Of a stretch of 64,000 nt of DNA, positions 17,079-30,476 are shown piece after piece. The position numbers and the translations under genes are program-made. Under the pieces are notes generated by a model. The model was given only the letters and a program-made list of their open reading frames with translations, did not search any database and had not been told where the DNA came from. How positions within the stretch are numbered: position 1 is the stretch's first letter; the number at the start of each line of letters is the position of its first letter. Source of the DNA: Lactiplantibacillus herbarum (GTDB lineage Bacteria > Bacillota > Bacilli > Lactobacillales > Lactobacillaceae); contig NZ_LFEE01000012.1 of NCBI RefSeq assembly GCF_001039045.1, positions 81,509-145,508 on the forward strand, in the 5' to 3' direction.

Positions 17079-18248
17079 GTGGACAACTCGATTTTAAATC
17101 CAGGTGGTACGCTAGGCATTATTGGTAGCAGTACTAATGGTGTTGGATTAGTAATTGCCGCGCGTAATGCTGGCATCACTGTCGGAGTATACGGCGATAA
17201 CGAAAATACTGAGACCATGGAACTGGCGGATTTTCGCGTTGTCGGGGCCCTCAATGATCAGCGACAGTTACAAAACTTTGCGGAACGTTGTGACATGGTG
17301 ACTTATGAATCAGAAACCATTGATGCAGCCGTTGTTAATTTCTTGGCGGCGCACACGCGAGTGCCACAGGGTGGCGATGCCTTAGAAATCACTCAAGATC
17401 GGTCGTTAGAACGGGCCTTTTTTAGTCAGCTAAACTTTAACGTGGCACCATCTGCAACGATCGTTAGTTTGGATGATGTGTACCAAGCAATTGGGTCAAT
17501 CGGTTATCCAAGTATCTTGAAGCCCATTCAAAAAGGTTTGGGACAGAATCGTCAATTGGTCATCAAAACGCAGTCCGACATTGTTAAAGCGGCGGATTTG
17601 TTAGATTGGGGAACGTACTTACTCGAATCCTTGATTCCCTATGAAAAAGAATTGTCGGTCTTCGGTGCCAAGAGTGGTGACACGACGGCCTTCTTCCCAA
17701 CCGTTGAGAATCGTTACCGTAACCATGAACTGGTGGCTTCAATTGTACCAGCTCAGGTTGATTCAGCGGTTAATGATGAAATGCTGCGGATCACTAAGGA
17801 AATCAGCGATAATTTGAGTTACACCGGTGTCTTTGAAGTGGCGTTCTTCCTAACGGCAAGTGGTAACTTGTACGTTAAACGGATCGTACCTGCGATGCAT
17901 AAAGCGGGTTACGTCTTTGAACGTGCAACCAACATTAGTATGGCGGAACAACACTTACGAGCTATTGCCGGACTACCACTGATGCCAGTTAAGTTATTGA
18001 TGCCGGTTGTGGCAGCATACTTCACGCCTGCACAGGAAAGTGGTATTCGGACCCAGTGGCAGATCAAAACGAACTGGTTCTTTAATTTCTATCACCGCAC
18101 ATTATTACAGGCAGATCGAGCACCGGTTGCCGGTCACGTATTGGTTGAAGCACCAAGTGTCAAGGAAGCTCTTGAACAGCTTGAAGATACCACTATTTGG
18201 CAGCTAGGGCACGCTGCACTGAGTGATGAAAATAGTGATGATGAGTAA
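17079..18248 (+). CDS. Diverged PurK-like ATP-grasp protein
   Basis: 389 aa, aligned by eye with 5-(carboxyamino)imidazole ribonucleotide synthase (PurK): Rossmann-like start GTLGIIGSSTNG, CDMVTYESETI (PurK has CDVVTYEFEN), ALEITQDR, ATP-grasp middle, and EQHLRAIAGLPL near the end. Key stretches are altered: the glycine loop (PurK GYDGKG) reads KGLGQN, and the substrate-binding APRPHNSGH reads VPAMHKAGY, losing the Arg and the His. It is therefore probably not a working PurK, and it sits away from any pur operon. GTG start with AGTAGGG upstream. It may be an ATP-grasp enzyme with a new substrate or a regulatory paralogue. Confidence 0.8.
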   Translation: MDNSILNPGGTLGIIGSSTNGVGLVIAARNAGITVGVYGDNENTETMELADFRVVGALNDQRQLQNFAERCDMVTYESETIDAAVVNFLAAHTRVPQGGDALEITQDRSLERAFFSQLNFNVAPSATIVSLDDVYQAIGSIGYPSILKPIQKGLGQNRQLVIKTQSDIVKAADLLDWGTYLLESLIPYEKELSVFGAKSGDTTAFFPTVENRYRNHELVASIVPAQVDSAVNDEMLRITKEISDNLSYTGVFEVAFFLTASGNLYVKRIVPAMHKAGYVFERATNISMAEQHLRAIAGLPLMPVKLLMPVVAAYFTPAQESGIRTQWQIKTNWFFNFYHRTLLQADRAPVAGHVLVEAPSVKEALEQLEDTTIWQLGHAALSDENSDDE

Positions 18249-18274
18249 ACGATAATTAAATGAATTTTAACGAT

Positions 18275-18304
18275 GAGTTTGGGCTAAACGCCCAAACTCT
18301 TTTG
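18275..18304 (+). terminator. Terminator after the PurK-like gene
   Basis: Perfect 10-bp stem GAGTTTGGGC / GCCCAAACTC with a 5-base loop, followed by TTTTGCTTTT. Confidence 0.85.
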
Positions 18305-18480
18305 CTTTTCTAAAGATTAATCTAAGGGTTGAAACTGGTCATGGCTTTCACTTAAGGTGAGCAGGCGATTACAAATGAACGCTTTTGTCTGCTTGGAGGA
18401 GACTTAATAATTAAGGCATTTTTAAGCCGCCTATATTGTTGATTTTGGGTCCTTAAAACCCAGCAAATACGCGTGAAATT

Positions 18481-18489
18481 TGCTATAAT
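18481..18489 (+). promoter_or_regulatory. Extended -10 promoter of pcrA-ligA
   Basis: TGCTATAAT with perfect TATAAT, 38 bases upstream of the pcrA start. No clear -35. Confidence 0.55.
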
Positions 18490-18526
18490 ATTAAGTGACT
18501 GATTTTTAGAAAGGGTGGCGAATAGC

Positions 18527-20795
18527 GTGTCGAAAGAAAGCTTATTGGCAGGAATGAATGACAAGCAACAGGAAGCCGTTTTAGACACAGAGGGACCACT
18601 ACTGATTATGGCCGGTGCCGGCTCAGGAAAGACACGGGTCTTAACGCACCGAGTGGCCTATTTAATTGAAGAACAAGGGGTCAATCCTTGGAACGTTTTA
18701 GCGATTACATTTACGAATAAAGCCGCTCGTGAAATGCGTGAACGAGTTGGGAAATTATTAGGTGATTCAGCACGCGACGTCTGGGTATCAACGTTCCATG
18801 CGTTGTGTGTTCGGATTCTACGCCGAGACATTGAACAGATCGGTTATAACCGTGCCTTCACGATTGCGGGAACAAGCGAACAACGGACGTTAGTTAAACG
18901 AATCTTAACGGAACAAAATATTGATTCTAAAAAGTTTGATCCACGATCCATTTTATCGGCAATTTCAAATGCAAAAAATGACGTACAAACGCCTGAGATG
19001 TATAAAGAATCGGCAGCTAGCCCATTCGAAAGTGTTGTGGCAGACGTTTACGTGCAGTATCAACGTGAGTTAGCAGCGGATCAAGCGGTCGATTTCGATG
19101 ATCTGATCATGTTGACGATTCAACTATTCAAACAGAACCCCGAAACGTTAGCTTGGTACCAGAACAAATTCCACTATATTCACGTGGATGAATACCAAGA
19201 TACGAATAACGCTCAGTATACGTTGGTCAATATGTTGGCTGACAAGTACAAGAATCTCTGTGTTGTTGGGGATGCCGACCAATCAATCTATGGTTGGCGT
19301 GGTGCCAATATGGAGAATATCCTTGATTTTGAAAAGGATTATCCACAAGCTGATACGGTGATGTTGGAACAGAATTACCGTTCAACGAAGACGATCTTAA
19401 CAGCTGCCAACGCGGTTATCGACAATAACTCGACGCGTCGTCCTAAAAAATTATGGACAGAAAATGATACTGGCGAATTAATTTCGTATTATCGTGGTCA
19501 GAGTGAAAGTGATGAAACCCACTTTGTGATTGCTAAGATCCAAGAAAATATTGAGGAACAGCACTTTAATTACGGTGACTTTGCCGTTCTATATCGGACC
19601 AACGCCCAGTCACGTGTCATGGAAGAATCACTGGTTAAGGCCAACATTCCGTACACGATGGTCGGGGGTAACAAGTTCTACGACCGTAAAGAAATCCGTG
19701 ACGTCTTGTCTTACTTGACGTTAGTGGTTAATGACCAAGATTCAATGAATTTTGAACGAATCGTTAACGAACCTAAACGGGGTATCGGTCAAACTAGTGT
19801 TGATAAGTTGCGTTTATTCGCTGATGAAGCTGGTTATTCGATGCTGGAAGCTGCAAGTAACGTCGACATGGCTAACGGTATCTCAGCACGGACTAAGGGA
19901 GCGTTAGCGAAGTTTGCAACGACCATGAATGAGTTACGGGCGATGCGCGAATACTTGTCCGTAACGGATCTGACACAGGAAATTCTCAATCGGACGGGTT
20001 ACATGAAGGCGTTGAAGGATGCCAAAGCAACCACGTCCTTGGGAGCCCAAGCGCGGATTGAAAAATATCGAAGAATTTCTATCCGTAACGAAGCAATTCG
20101 ACGATAGCTACCAACCTGAGGAAGAGGACAGCGATAAGTTCGTTGATTTCTTAGCTGATTTAGCACTGGTTTCTGACATTGATAACGTGGAAGAAGAACC
20201 ACAAGCTGTGACCTTAATGACGTTACATGCCGCTAAGGGACTTGAATTTCCAGTTGTGTTCTTGATTGGGATGGAAGACGGCATCTTCCCACTGTCACGT
20301 GCAATGATGGATGAAGACGAGCTAGAAGAAGAACGGCGTTTGGCCTACGTGGGGATCACCCGTGCTGAAACTAAGCTGTACTTAACGAATGCTTATTCAC
20401 GGATGCTCTATGGTCGCCGACAGAATAATCCTGCGTCACGATTTATCGATGAAATCGACACCAAGTTGATTAAAAACGAGAACACCTTGGATGGGAATAG
20501 TAGTGATGGACCACAAGTACCATTCGGTTCTGATCGGGATCGCCGGGCGTTTACACCGTCTTACAAGAAGAATCCTGTGGGTACCCGAGCAACAGCTAAA
20601 AAGGCTTCTGGGACTGGCGCTGACAAGAATAGTTGGTCAATTGGTGACAAGGTGACCCACCGTAAATGGGGAACTGGAACAGTCGTCAAAGTGACCGGCG
20701 CTGGTGAGGACGCGGAATTAGATATCGCATTTAAGTCAGAAGGAATCAAACGACTCTTAGCAGCCTTTGCTCCGATTCAAAAAGTTCAGGATTAA
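18527..20795 (+). pseudogene. pcrA: ATP-dependent DNA helicase PcrA, interrupted by a one-base insertion
   Basis: UvrD/Rep-family SF1A helicase for repair and replication. Walker A AGAGSGKT, motif II VDEYQDTN, VVGDADQSIYGWRGA, and in the second part TLHAAKGLEF and YVGITRA all look normal. The frame breaks at an A5 run at 20061-20065: reading on gives ARIEKYRRIS and a stop at 20107, whereas removing one A gives ARIENIEEFLSV and continues to 20795, for a normal 755-aa protein. The downstream part has no good start of its own. GTG start at 18527, 8 bases after AAGGGTGG. PcrA is essential in B. subtilis, so a base-call error in the A-run is likely; slippage or a true mutation cannot be excluded. 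Heads the pcrA-ligA-camS-gatCAB run. Confidence 0.9.
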
Positions 20796-20803
20796 AAAGT
20801 TAG

Positions 20804-24027
<3,224 letters not shown>

Positions 24028-24059
24028 ATTAAGTAAGATGTGAGAAAGAAGGAAATCTG

Positions 24060-24380
24060 ATGGCTGAAGAACGAATTAACGCCGAACAAGTGCAACACGT
24101 TGCGGGACTAGCTAAGCTAGAATTTACGCCTGAGCAATTAGCAACCTTTACACCACAATTAGAAAAAATTATCGGAATGTTCGAAGAATTGAGTGCGGTT
24201 GATACGACTGGTGTTGCCGTAACGTCACGGATGAGTGACCATACGAATTCATTACGTGAAGACGTTGCCGTTAAGAGTGACGAAAAATTACGACAAGCAC
24301 TGTTGGACAACGCACCAGAGACTGCCAACGGCTTAATTAAGGTGCCAGCAATTATTGATGAAAGTGGGGACGGTGAATAA
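24060..24380 (+). CDS. gatC: Asp/Glu-tRNA amidotransferase subunit C
   Basis: Small stabilising subunit (106 aa) of the GatCAB complex, which converts Glu-tRNA(Gln) and Asp-tRNA(Asn) to the amides. Typical start with [16 protein letters not shown] and the REDV motif (LREDVAV). Overlaps gatA by one base (TAATG). Confidence 0.95.
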   Translation: MAEERINAEQVQHVAGLAKLEFTPEQLATFTPQLEKIIGMFEELSAVDTTGVAVTSRMSDHTNSLREDVAVKSDEKLRQALLDNAPETANGLIKVPAIIDESGDGE

Positions 24381-25843
24381 TGACTTATTTCGACCAAGAT
24401 TTAACTAGTTTGCATGCTGACCTGGTTGCTAAAAAGATCAGTGCCACTGAATTAGCTAAAGCCACTTTTGCTAACATGGCTCAAGTTGACCCACAATTAG
24501 GGGCTTTCTTAAACCTCAATGAAGATCAGGCGCTGAAGCAAGCTGCCTTATTAGATCAAAACGGAATTGATGCTAACAATCTCTTTGCTGGTATTCCATT
24601 AGCCGTTAAAGACAACATCGTCACTAAGGACTTAACAACAACTGCAGCTTCAAAGATGCTCGAGAACTTTGTGCCTGTCTATGATGCCACTGTCGTTGAT
24701 AAGTTATTGGCTAGCAACGCATTGATCGTTGGTAAGACCAACATGGATGAATTTGCCATGGGTGGCTCAACGGAAACGTCTGCTTTCCACGTCACTCGTA
24801 ATCCTTGGGACATTAGCCGGGTACCTGGTGGTTCTTCGGGTGGTTCTGCTGTTGCCGTAGCTTCTGGTCAAGTGCCAGTTGCACTTGGTTCTGATACGGG
24901 TGGTTCAATTCGCCAACCTTCCTCTTTTAACGGTATCGTTGGGATGAAACCAACTTATGGTCGGGTTTCACGTTGGGGCTTGATTGCGTTCGGTTCTTCA
25001 TTGGACCAAATCGGACCAATGACACGGACGGTTAAGGATAATGCCGCTGCCTTGAACATGATCGCCGGTAATGACGTCCATGATACGACGTCTTCTAAGC
25101 GTGAAGTCCCAGACTTTACTGCTGGTTTAACTGGTGACATCAAGGGCATGAAGATTGGTTTACCAAAAGAATACATGGGCGAAGGAATCGATCCTAAAGT
25201 CCGTGCCGTTATCGAACAGGCTGTCAAACAGTTTGAAGATCTCGGTGCCACTGTTGAAGAAGTTTCCTTGCCAAACAGTCGTTACGGTGTGGCCGCTTAC
25301 TATATCATTGCTTCTTCTGAAGCGTCATCAAACTTACAACGTTTTGATGGGATTCGTTATGGTTTCCGAGCAGATGACGTTAAGAACCTAGAAGATGTCT
25401 ATGTTCGTAGCCGTTCTGAAGGTTTTGGGGACGAAGTTAAACGTCGGATCATGTTGGGGACGTTCTCCTTATCAGCTGGTTATTACGACGCTTACTTCCA
25501 TAAAGCTGGTCAAGTGCGGACAATGATCATCAATGATTTCAACAAGGTCTTTGAAGACTACGATCTAATCATGGGACCAGTTGCCCCAACACCAGCATTT
25601 AAGTTGGGTGATGAAGTCTCAGACCCAATTACGATGTATATGAATGACGTCTTAACGATTCCAGTTAACTTAGCTGGTTTACCAGGGATGTCCGTTCCAG
25701 CAGGCTTCGCTGATGGGATGCCAGTCGGGGTACAATTGATTGGTAAAGCATTTGATGAAAGTACGCTTTACAAGGCTGGGTACGCTTTTGAACAAGCCAC
25801 GCAAGTTTACAAGCAGACCCCAGAAGTCGGAGGTGCTAACTAA
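24380..25843 (+). CDS. gatA: Asp/Glu-tRNA amidotransferase subunit A
   Basis: Glutaminase subunit of GatCAB, 487 aa. Amidase-signature Ser-cisSer-Lys residues are visible: Lys in PLAVKDNI, glycine/serine-rich [14 protein letters not shown], and [10 protein letters not shown]. Ammonia released here passes to the B subunit. One-base overlaps with both gatC and gatB show a tightly coupled operon. Confidence 0.97.
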   Translation: MTYFDQDLTSLHADLVAKKISATELAKATFANMAQVDPQLGAFLNLNEDQALKQAALLDQNGIDANNLFAGIPLAVKDNIVTKDLTTTAASKMLENFVPVYDATVVDKLLASNALIVGKTNMDEFAMGGSTETSAFHVTRNPWDISRVPGGSSGGSAVAVASGQVPVALGSDTGGSIRQPSSFNGIVGMKPTYGRVSRWGLIAFGSSLDQIGPMTRTVKDNAAALNMIAGNDVHDTTSSKREVPDFTAGLTGDIKGMKIGLPKEYMGEGIDPKVRAVIEQAVKQFEDLGATVEEVSLPNSRYGVAAYYIIASSEASSNLQRFDGIRYGFRADDVKNLEDVYVRSRSEGFGDEVKRRIMLGTFSLSAGYYDAYFHKAGQVRTMIINDFNKVFEDYDLIMGPVAPTPAFKLGDEVSDPITMYMNDVLTIPVNLAGLPGMSVPAGFADGMPVGVQLIGKAFDESTLYKAGYAFEQATQVYKQTPEVGGAN

Positions 25844-27267
25844 TGAATTTTGTTACGACAATTGGGCTAGAAGTCCACGTTGAATTAAAAACCAATTCCA
25901 AAATCTTTAGTCCGTCACCCGTTCAATTTGGTGCCGAACCAAATGCGAATACGAACGTGATCGACTGGGGTTATCCTGGAGTTTTACCAACACCTAATAA
26001 GGGTGTGGTGGAAGCCGGTATTAAGGCTGCTACGGCCCTACACGCTGAGATTGAACAACACACTTACTTTGATCGTAAGAACTACTTCTACCCAGATAAT
26101 CCGAAAGCTTACCAGGTAACGCAACATGAAAAACCAATTGCGCACGATGGTTGGATTGAAATCGAAGTTGATGGTAAGAAGAAAAAGATCGGTATCGAAG
26201 AGATGCATATCGAAGAAGATGCCGGTAAGAATACCCATGAGAGTGATTACTCTTACGTTGACCTTAACCGTCAGGGGACCCCGCTGATTGAAATCGTATC
26301 TAAGCCAGATATTAGCACGCCAGAAGAAGCTTATGCTTACTGTGAAGCGTTGCGGCAACGGATTCAATTTACTGGTGTTTCTGATGTTAAGATGGAAGAA
26401 GGTTCAATGCGGGTCGACGTTAATATTTCGATTCGACCAGCTGGTTCTGACAAGTACGGTGTCAAAGCCGAAATGAAGAACTTGAACTCCTTCAACTACG
26501 TGCGTAAGTCACTTGAATATGAGGAACAACGTCAACAACGTGTTCTGATGGCGGGTGGCAAGATCCAACAGGAAACGCGTCGTTTTGACGAAACTACTGG
26601 TAAGACGATCTTGATGCGGGTCAAAGAAGGTAGCGATGATTACCGTTACTTCCCAGAACCAGATCTACCAGCAGTTGATATTGATGATGACTGGATTGCA
26701 GAAATTCAAAAATCACTTCCTGAAATGCCAGGATCACGTCGCGAACGGTACATCAACAAATTTGGTTTAACGGCTTATGATGCGGGTGTCTTAACGCAGA
26801 CTAAGGCAATGTCAGATTTCTTTGATGCAACCGTTGCTCAGGGTGCAGATCCTAAGTTGACTTCGAACTACTTACAAGGGGACGTTAACGCCTACCTGAA
26901 CGAAAATAAGGTTGAATTATTGGCAACGGACTTAACACCAGAGCATTTAGCTGGTATGGTTAAGATGATTGCGGATGAGACTATCTCAAGTAAGATTGCC
27001 AAGAAGGTCTTCAAGGCCATCATGGCGGGTTCAGAACCTGTAAAATGGGTCAATGATAAGGGCTTAGTGCAATTATCTGATCCAGCCAAGTTACAACCAA
27101 TCATTGACGATATCTTGGATAATAACCAACAATCAATCGATGACTTCAAGAATGGTAAGGATCGTGCGGTCGGCTTCTTAGTGGGTCAAATTATGAAGCA
27201 GACGCATGGTCAAGCCAATCCTAAAGTGGTCAACCAACTATTAATGACATCATTAAAAGCACGGTAA
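25843..27267 (+). CDS. gatB: Asp/Glu-tRNA amidotransferase subunit B
   Basis: Kinase and transamidase subunit of GatCAB, 474 aa. Starts with [13 protein letters not shown], the conserved opening of the family; contains HIEEDAGK and [13 protein letters not shown]; the C-terminal tail (about 330-474) is the YqeY-like tRNA-binding region, ending with [15 protein letters not shown] overlaps the gatA stop by one base with AGGAGGT upstream. Confidence 0.97.
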   Translation: MNFVTTIGLEVHVELKTNSKIFSPSPVQFGAEPNANTNVIDWGYPGVLPTPNKGVVEAGIKAATALHAEIEQHTYFDRKNYFYPDNPKAYQVTQHEKPIAHDGWIEIEVDGKKKKIGIEEMHIEEDAGKNTHESDYSYVDLNRQGTPLIEIVSKPDISTPEEAYAYCEALRQRIQFTGVSDVKMEEGSMRVDVNISIRPAGSDKYGVKAEMKNLNSFNYVRKSLEYEEQRQQRVLMAGGKIQQETRRFDETTGKTILMRVKEGSDDYRYFPEPDLPAVDIDDDWIAEIQKSLPEMPGSRRERYINKFGLTAYDAGVLTQTKAMSDFFDATVAQGADPKLTSNYLQGDVNAYLNENKVELLATDLTPEHLAGMVKMIADETISSKIAKKVFKAIMAGSEPVKWVNDKGLVQLSDPAKLQPIIDDILDNNQQSIDDFKNGKDRAVGFLVGQIMKQTHGQANPKVVNQLLMTSLKAR

Positions 27268-27294
27268 GGTGTGTGTTACGGAGTAAGGTAAATG

Positions 27295-27359
27295 CGGGTG
27301 TTGAATCCGGATTACAAAGTTATTGCCAGTAGATCTGGCATGACAGATGTAGACACCCG
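27295..27359 (+). promoter_or_regulatory. Nested hairpin leader upstream of the lipid kinase
   Basis: CGGGTGT (27295-27301) pairs with ACACCCG (27353-27359), and inside it GCCAG/CTGGC (27325-27329, 27335-27339) forms a second hairpin. No T-tract. It lies between gatB and the kinase and may be a processing or stability element. Confidence 0.4.
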
Positions 27360-27385
27360 ATCGTGTGAGCGGAGGAAAATGAAAC

Positions 27386-28402
27386 ATGCGTAAACGGGCA
27401 CGACTTATATACAACCCAACTTCTGGGCGTGAAGCACTAGCTCACGACTTGGTTGAAATTCTTGGCGTTTTTGAACAAGCTGGTTATGAAACCAGTGCGT
27501 TTGCAACGACTGCGGTACCTAATTCGGCAGCGGATGAAGCTCATCGCTGCGCCAAGGATGGGTTTGAATTGATTGTAGCAGCTGGTGGTGATGGGACCAT
27601 CAATCAAGTGGTCAATGGGCTGGCAGGATTAAAGCGACGGCCTAAGATGGCAATCATTCCGGCGGGGACAACCAATGATTATGCTCGGGCACTGCGGATT
27701 CCGCGTGATGATCCGGTTGCGGCTGCGAAAGTAGTATTAAAGAACCAAACCGTCAAGATGGATATCGGCCAAGCTGGTGAGCAATATTTTATTAATATTG
27801 CGGCTGGTGGTCTATTGACTGAATTGACTTACGACGTACCGTCACAGTTGAAATCAATCTTTGGTTACGCGGCGTATTTGGCTAAGGGAGCTGAATTATT
27901 GCCACGGGTGAAGCCAGTTGAGATGGATCTTAAGTATGATGGTGGTCATTATAAGGGCAAGGCATCGATGTTCTTCTTAGCACTGACTAATTCAGTTGGT
28001 GGTTTTGAACAGTTGGTACCGGATGCTTCGTTAGATGACGGTAAATTCACGATGATTATCGTGAAGACCGGGAACTTAGCGAAGATGTTACATCTGATGA
28101 CGTTGGTTCTAAATGGTGGTAAACATATCAATGATCCAGCAATCATTTATGTGAAGACCAACAAGGTGGTTGCTAAACCAGTCAATGATCGTCTGATGAT
28201 TAATTTAGATGGTGAATATGGTGGCGATGCACCGATGACTTTCCGTAACTTGAAGCAACATATTGAAATGTTTGCGGATACGGATCAGATTCCTGATGAA
28301 GCCATCACGGAATCTGATTTGGAAATTGAGAATGCGGAACGTCAATTCGTGTCAGCGGTAGATCAATTACCAGCGGCGACGGATGAAGATAAACCTGAAT
28401 AA
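27386..28402 (+). CDS. dgkB: Diacylglycerol kinase (DgkB-type lipid kinase)
   Basis: Soluble DAGK-catalytic-domain lipid kinase, 338 aa, which returns diacylglycerol from lipoteichoic acid synthesis to phosphatidic acid. Motifs: IYNPTSG at the start (residues 8-14), nucleotide loop AAGGDGTINQVVNGL (about 66-80), and PAGTTNDYARAL. The C-terminus is acidic and longer than needed for the fold. The position after gatCAB and before the RNA methyltransferase matches B. subtilis dgkB (yerQ). ATG preceded by GGAGG. Confidence 0.92.
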   Translation: MRKRARLIYNPTSGREALAHDLVEILGVFEQAGYETSAFATTAVPNSAADEAHRCAKDGFELIVAAGGDGTINQVVNGLAGLKRRPKMAIIPAGTTNDYARALRIPRDDPVAAAKVVLKNQTVKMDIGQAGEQYFINIAAGGLLTELTYDVPSQLKSIFGYAAYLAKGAELLPRVKPVEMDLKYDGGHYKGKASMFFLALTNSVGGFEQLVPDASLDDGKFTMIIVKTGNLAKMLHLMTLVLNGGKHINDPAIIYVKTNKVVAKPVNDRLMINLDGEYGGDAPMTFRNLKQHIEMFADTDQIPDEAITESDLEIENAERQFVSAVDQLPAATDEDKPE

Positions 28403-28408
28403 CTTGCT

Positions 28409-28451
28409 AAAATTACCGTTTACCGATACAATGGGGAGCGGTAATTTTTTT
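28409..28451 (+). terminator. Terminator of dgkB
   Basis: Stem AAAATTACCG / CGGTAATTTT with a 20-base loop and a T-tract. Confidence 0.8.
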
Positions 28452-28455
28452 AAGA

Positions 28456-28619
28456 GTGTTCATGGGGGCGGGTAAATGGTGAGCATTGCCTAGCTAGTGG
28501 ATGATTGCGGGTTTGGCAATGATTCATTAGCGTAGCAAGCGGAGCCATTTGTCCCCATGAACACGTTTCGACAGTTAAGGTGAGTAAGCGCAGGGAGCAG
28601 CTGGGCCTTACACGTTTCG
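28456..28619 (+). repeat. Tandem pair of hairpins with CAC-GTTTCG tails
   Basis: First element: GTGTTCATGGGG (28456-28467) pairs with CCCCATGAACAC (about 28553-28564), with inner GGTAAATGG/CCATTTGTC and CATTGCC/GGCAATG; tail GTTTCGACAG. Second: GTG(AG)TAAG (28580-28588) against CTTACAC (28607-28613); tail GTTTCGACAG again. The rest of the gap to 28804 holds a distant inverted copy of the tail (TAACTGTCG at 28704-28712) and no convincing gene. Confidence 0.6.
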
Positions 28620-28804
28620 ACAGTAAAGTTAGGACGAGTTCACAGCCAATCAAGTGGATTAGTTAGCACAGTAAGCCATTTAAACTTACACGCTGATTAC
28701 GTCTAACTGTCGCTCTTAAAACAAAACGAACAACGGCACCAATAACCAGTTCAAGTGTTATTGAATGATAATTAAGTCGTCAAGAAAGATAGAGGAACCA
28801 ATTA

Positions 28805-30175
28805 ATGAAAGTTGATTTACCAGTACATCAGGGTGATGTCTTAGACGTTACCATCATGGATTTAACGTACCAAGGGATGGGTGTGGCGAAAGTCGACAAC
28901 TACCCAATCTTTATTGAAAATACTTTACCTGAAGAACAGATTTCAGTTAAGGTTACCAAAACTACTAAAAACTTTGCGTTCGGTGAAGTCGAAAAAATCA
29001 ATCAGGTTAGTCCACACCGAGTTAATCCTAAGGGACGTGTTTACCGTCAAACTGGGATTGCACCATTACAACATTTGGAATACAGTGAACAGCTAAAATT
29101 CAAGCAACATCAAGTTGCTGAATTATTTGCTAAGGTTCATATGGACGATGTAGAAGTCTTACCAACGATTGGGATGGAAAACCCTACGCAATACCGTAAC
29201 AAGGCCCAAGTTCCTGTTCGTCAGGTTCAAGGACAGCTAACAACTGGGTTCTTCAAGAAGAATAGTCATCAATTAATGCCAATTGAAGATTACTATATTC
29301 AAGATCCAGAAATTGATAAGGCCATCGTGGTTGTTCGTGATATCTTACGTAAGTATCATGAAACGGCTTATGATGAATTCCATCACAGTGGCACGGTTCG
29401 CACCATCATGGTACGTCGTGGTTACTACAGCCATGAAATGATGGTTGTCATCGTGACCCGCTCGAAGCGTTTACCAATGGCTGACGTGGTTACTGAAGAA
29501 ATTCGGGCAGCGTTACCAGAAGTTGTGAGTGTTGTTCAAAACGTTAATTCAAAGCGGACTAACGTTATCTTGGGACCAGATAACAACTTGTTAGCTGGTA
29601 AAGCAACGATTACTGATCAATTGTTAGGCTTAGACTTTGCAATTTCAGCCCAGTCATTCTACCAAGTGAACCCACAACAAACTGAAAAAATGTATCAATT
29701 AGCCATTGATCAAGCTGAACTAACGGGTAACGAAACGGTTATCGATGCTTATTCTGGTATCGGAACGATTTCATTAACGATGGCTAAACATGCTAAGCAA
29801 GTGTACGGGGTTGATATCGTACCATCTGCTATCGACAATGCACGTCAAAATGCTGATAAGAACGGTATTAAGAACGCTAAGTTTGTTCTTGGTAGTGCTG
29901 AAAAAGTTATGGCTCAGTGGCAAGAAGAAGGCGTTGAGCCGGACGTGATTGTCGTTGATCCACCACGTAAAGGTTTGGATGCTGAATTCATCAAGAGTGC
30001 TGGCGAAATGGCACCTAAGAAGATCGTTTACATTAGTTGTAACCCATCAACTTTAGTACGTGATGTTCAACGTTTTGCTGAATACGGCTACGAAATTAGT
30101 GCACCGGTCCAACCGGTCGACCAATTCCCACAAACGCCGCATATCGAAGCAGTGACCGTTTTAACACGGAAATAG
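28805..30175 (+). CDS. rlmD: 23S rRNA (uracil-5-)-methyltransferase, RlmD/RlmCD type, lacking Fe-S cysteines
   Basis: SAM-dependent enzyme forming m5U in 23S rRNA; 456 aa. N-terminal TRAM domain (residues 5-65), SAM-binding IDAYSGIGTISL, DPPRKGLD, and catalytic Cys in ISCNPSTLVRD. The Cys is the only one in the protein: the iron-sulfur site (usually CGGCPLQH) reads TGIAPLQH, so the cluster must be absent. Close homologue of B. subtilis RlmCD by position (after dgkB). Confidence 0.93.
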   Translation: MKVDLPVHQGDVLDVTIMDLTYQGMGVAKVDNYPIFIENTLPEEQISVKVTKTTKNFAFGEVEKINQVSPHRVNPKGRVYRQTGIAPLQHLEYSEQLKFKQHQVAELFAKVHMDDVEVLPTIGMENPTQYRNKAQVPVRQVQGQLTTGFFKKNSHQLMPIEDYYIQDPEIDKAIVVVRDILRKYHETAYDEFHHSGTVRTIMVRRGYYSHEMMVVIVTRSKRLPMADVVTEEIRAALPEVVSVVQNVNSKRTNVILGPDNNLLAGKATITDQLLGLDFAISAQSFYQVNPQQTEKMYQLAIDQAELTGNETVIDAYSGIGTISLTMAKHAKQVYGVDIVPSAIDNARQNADKNGIKNAKFVLGSAEKVMAQWQEEGVEPDVIVVDPPRKGLDAEFIKSAGEMAPKKIVYISCNPSTLVRDVQRFAEYGYEISAPVQPVDQFPQTPHIEAVTVLTRK

Positions 30176-30188
30176 ATTTGAACTTGTA

Positions 30189-30222
30189 AGACACTTCTTT
30201 TTACTTGGAGTGTCTTTTTTTG
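30189..30222 (+). terminator. Terminator of rlmD
   Basis: Stem AGACACT / AGTGTCT followed by seven T residues. Confidence 0.85.
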
Positions 30223-30476
30223 TTGGATAACTGTTATGACGATAAGGTTAATTGATAGTAGGACCAAAAATGAACTTTGATTTATTTACTTGATGAAAAT
30301 GGTTAAACGTATAGAAAGTAGCATAAAATTATTTCCAATCTGCATTAATTAGGCCATCAGTTAGTAAAATAATTCATTAATTGTTGTGATTTTAATAAAA
30401 AATAAGCGTTTTGGTCCGGTTGAACGGCTGTTTGGGTTATAATGATAAACGAATAATTTGAAGACGGGGGAGCATT
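30223..30476. other. AT-rich intergenic region before the TetR gene
   Basis: About 250 bases with no gene. TATAAT at 30438-30443 lies 33 bases before the next ATG and is the likely -10; possible -35 boxes (TTGAAC at 30420, TTGGTC at 30411) have poor spacing. No riboswitch-like structure noticed. Confidence 0.4.

Noticed and set aside
24029-24397. 122-codon open frame opposite gatC
   Set aside because: Shadow of a well-supported essential gene; translation looks random.
28450-28653. Open frame opposite the two GTTTCG hairpins
   Set aside because: Lies entirely within repeat elements, without ribosome site.
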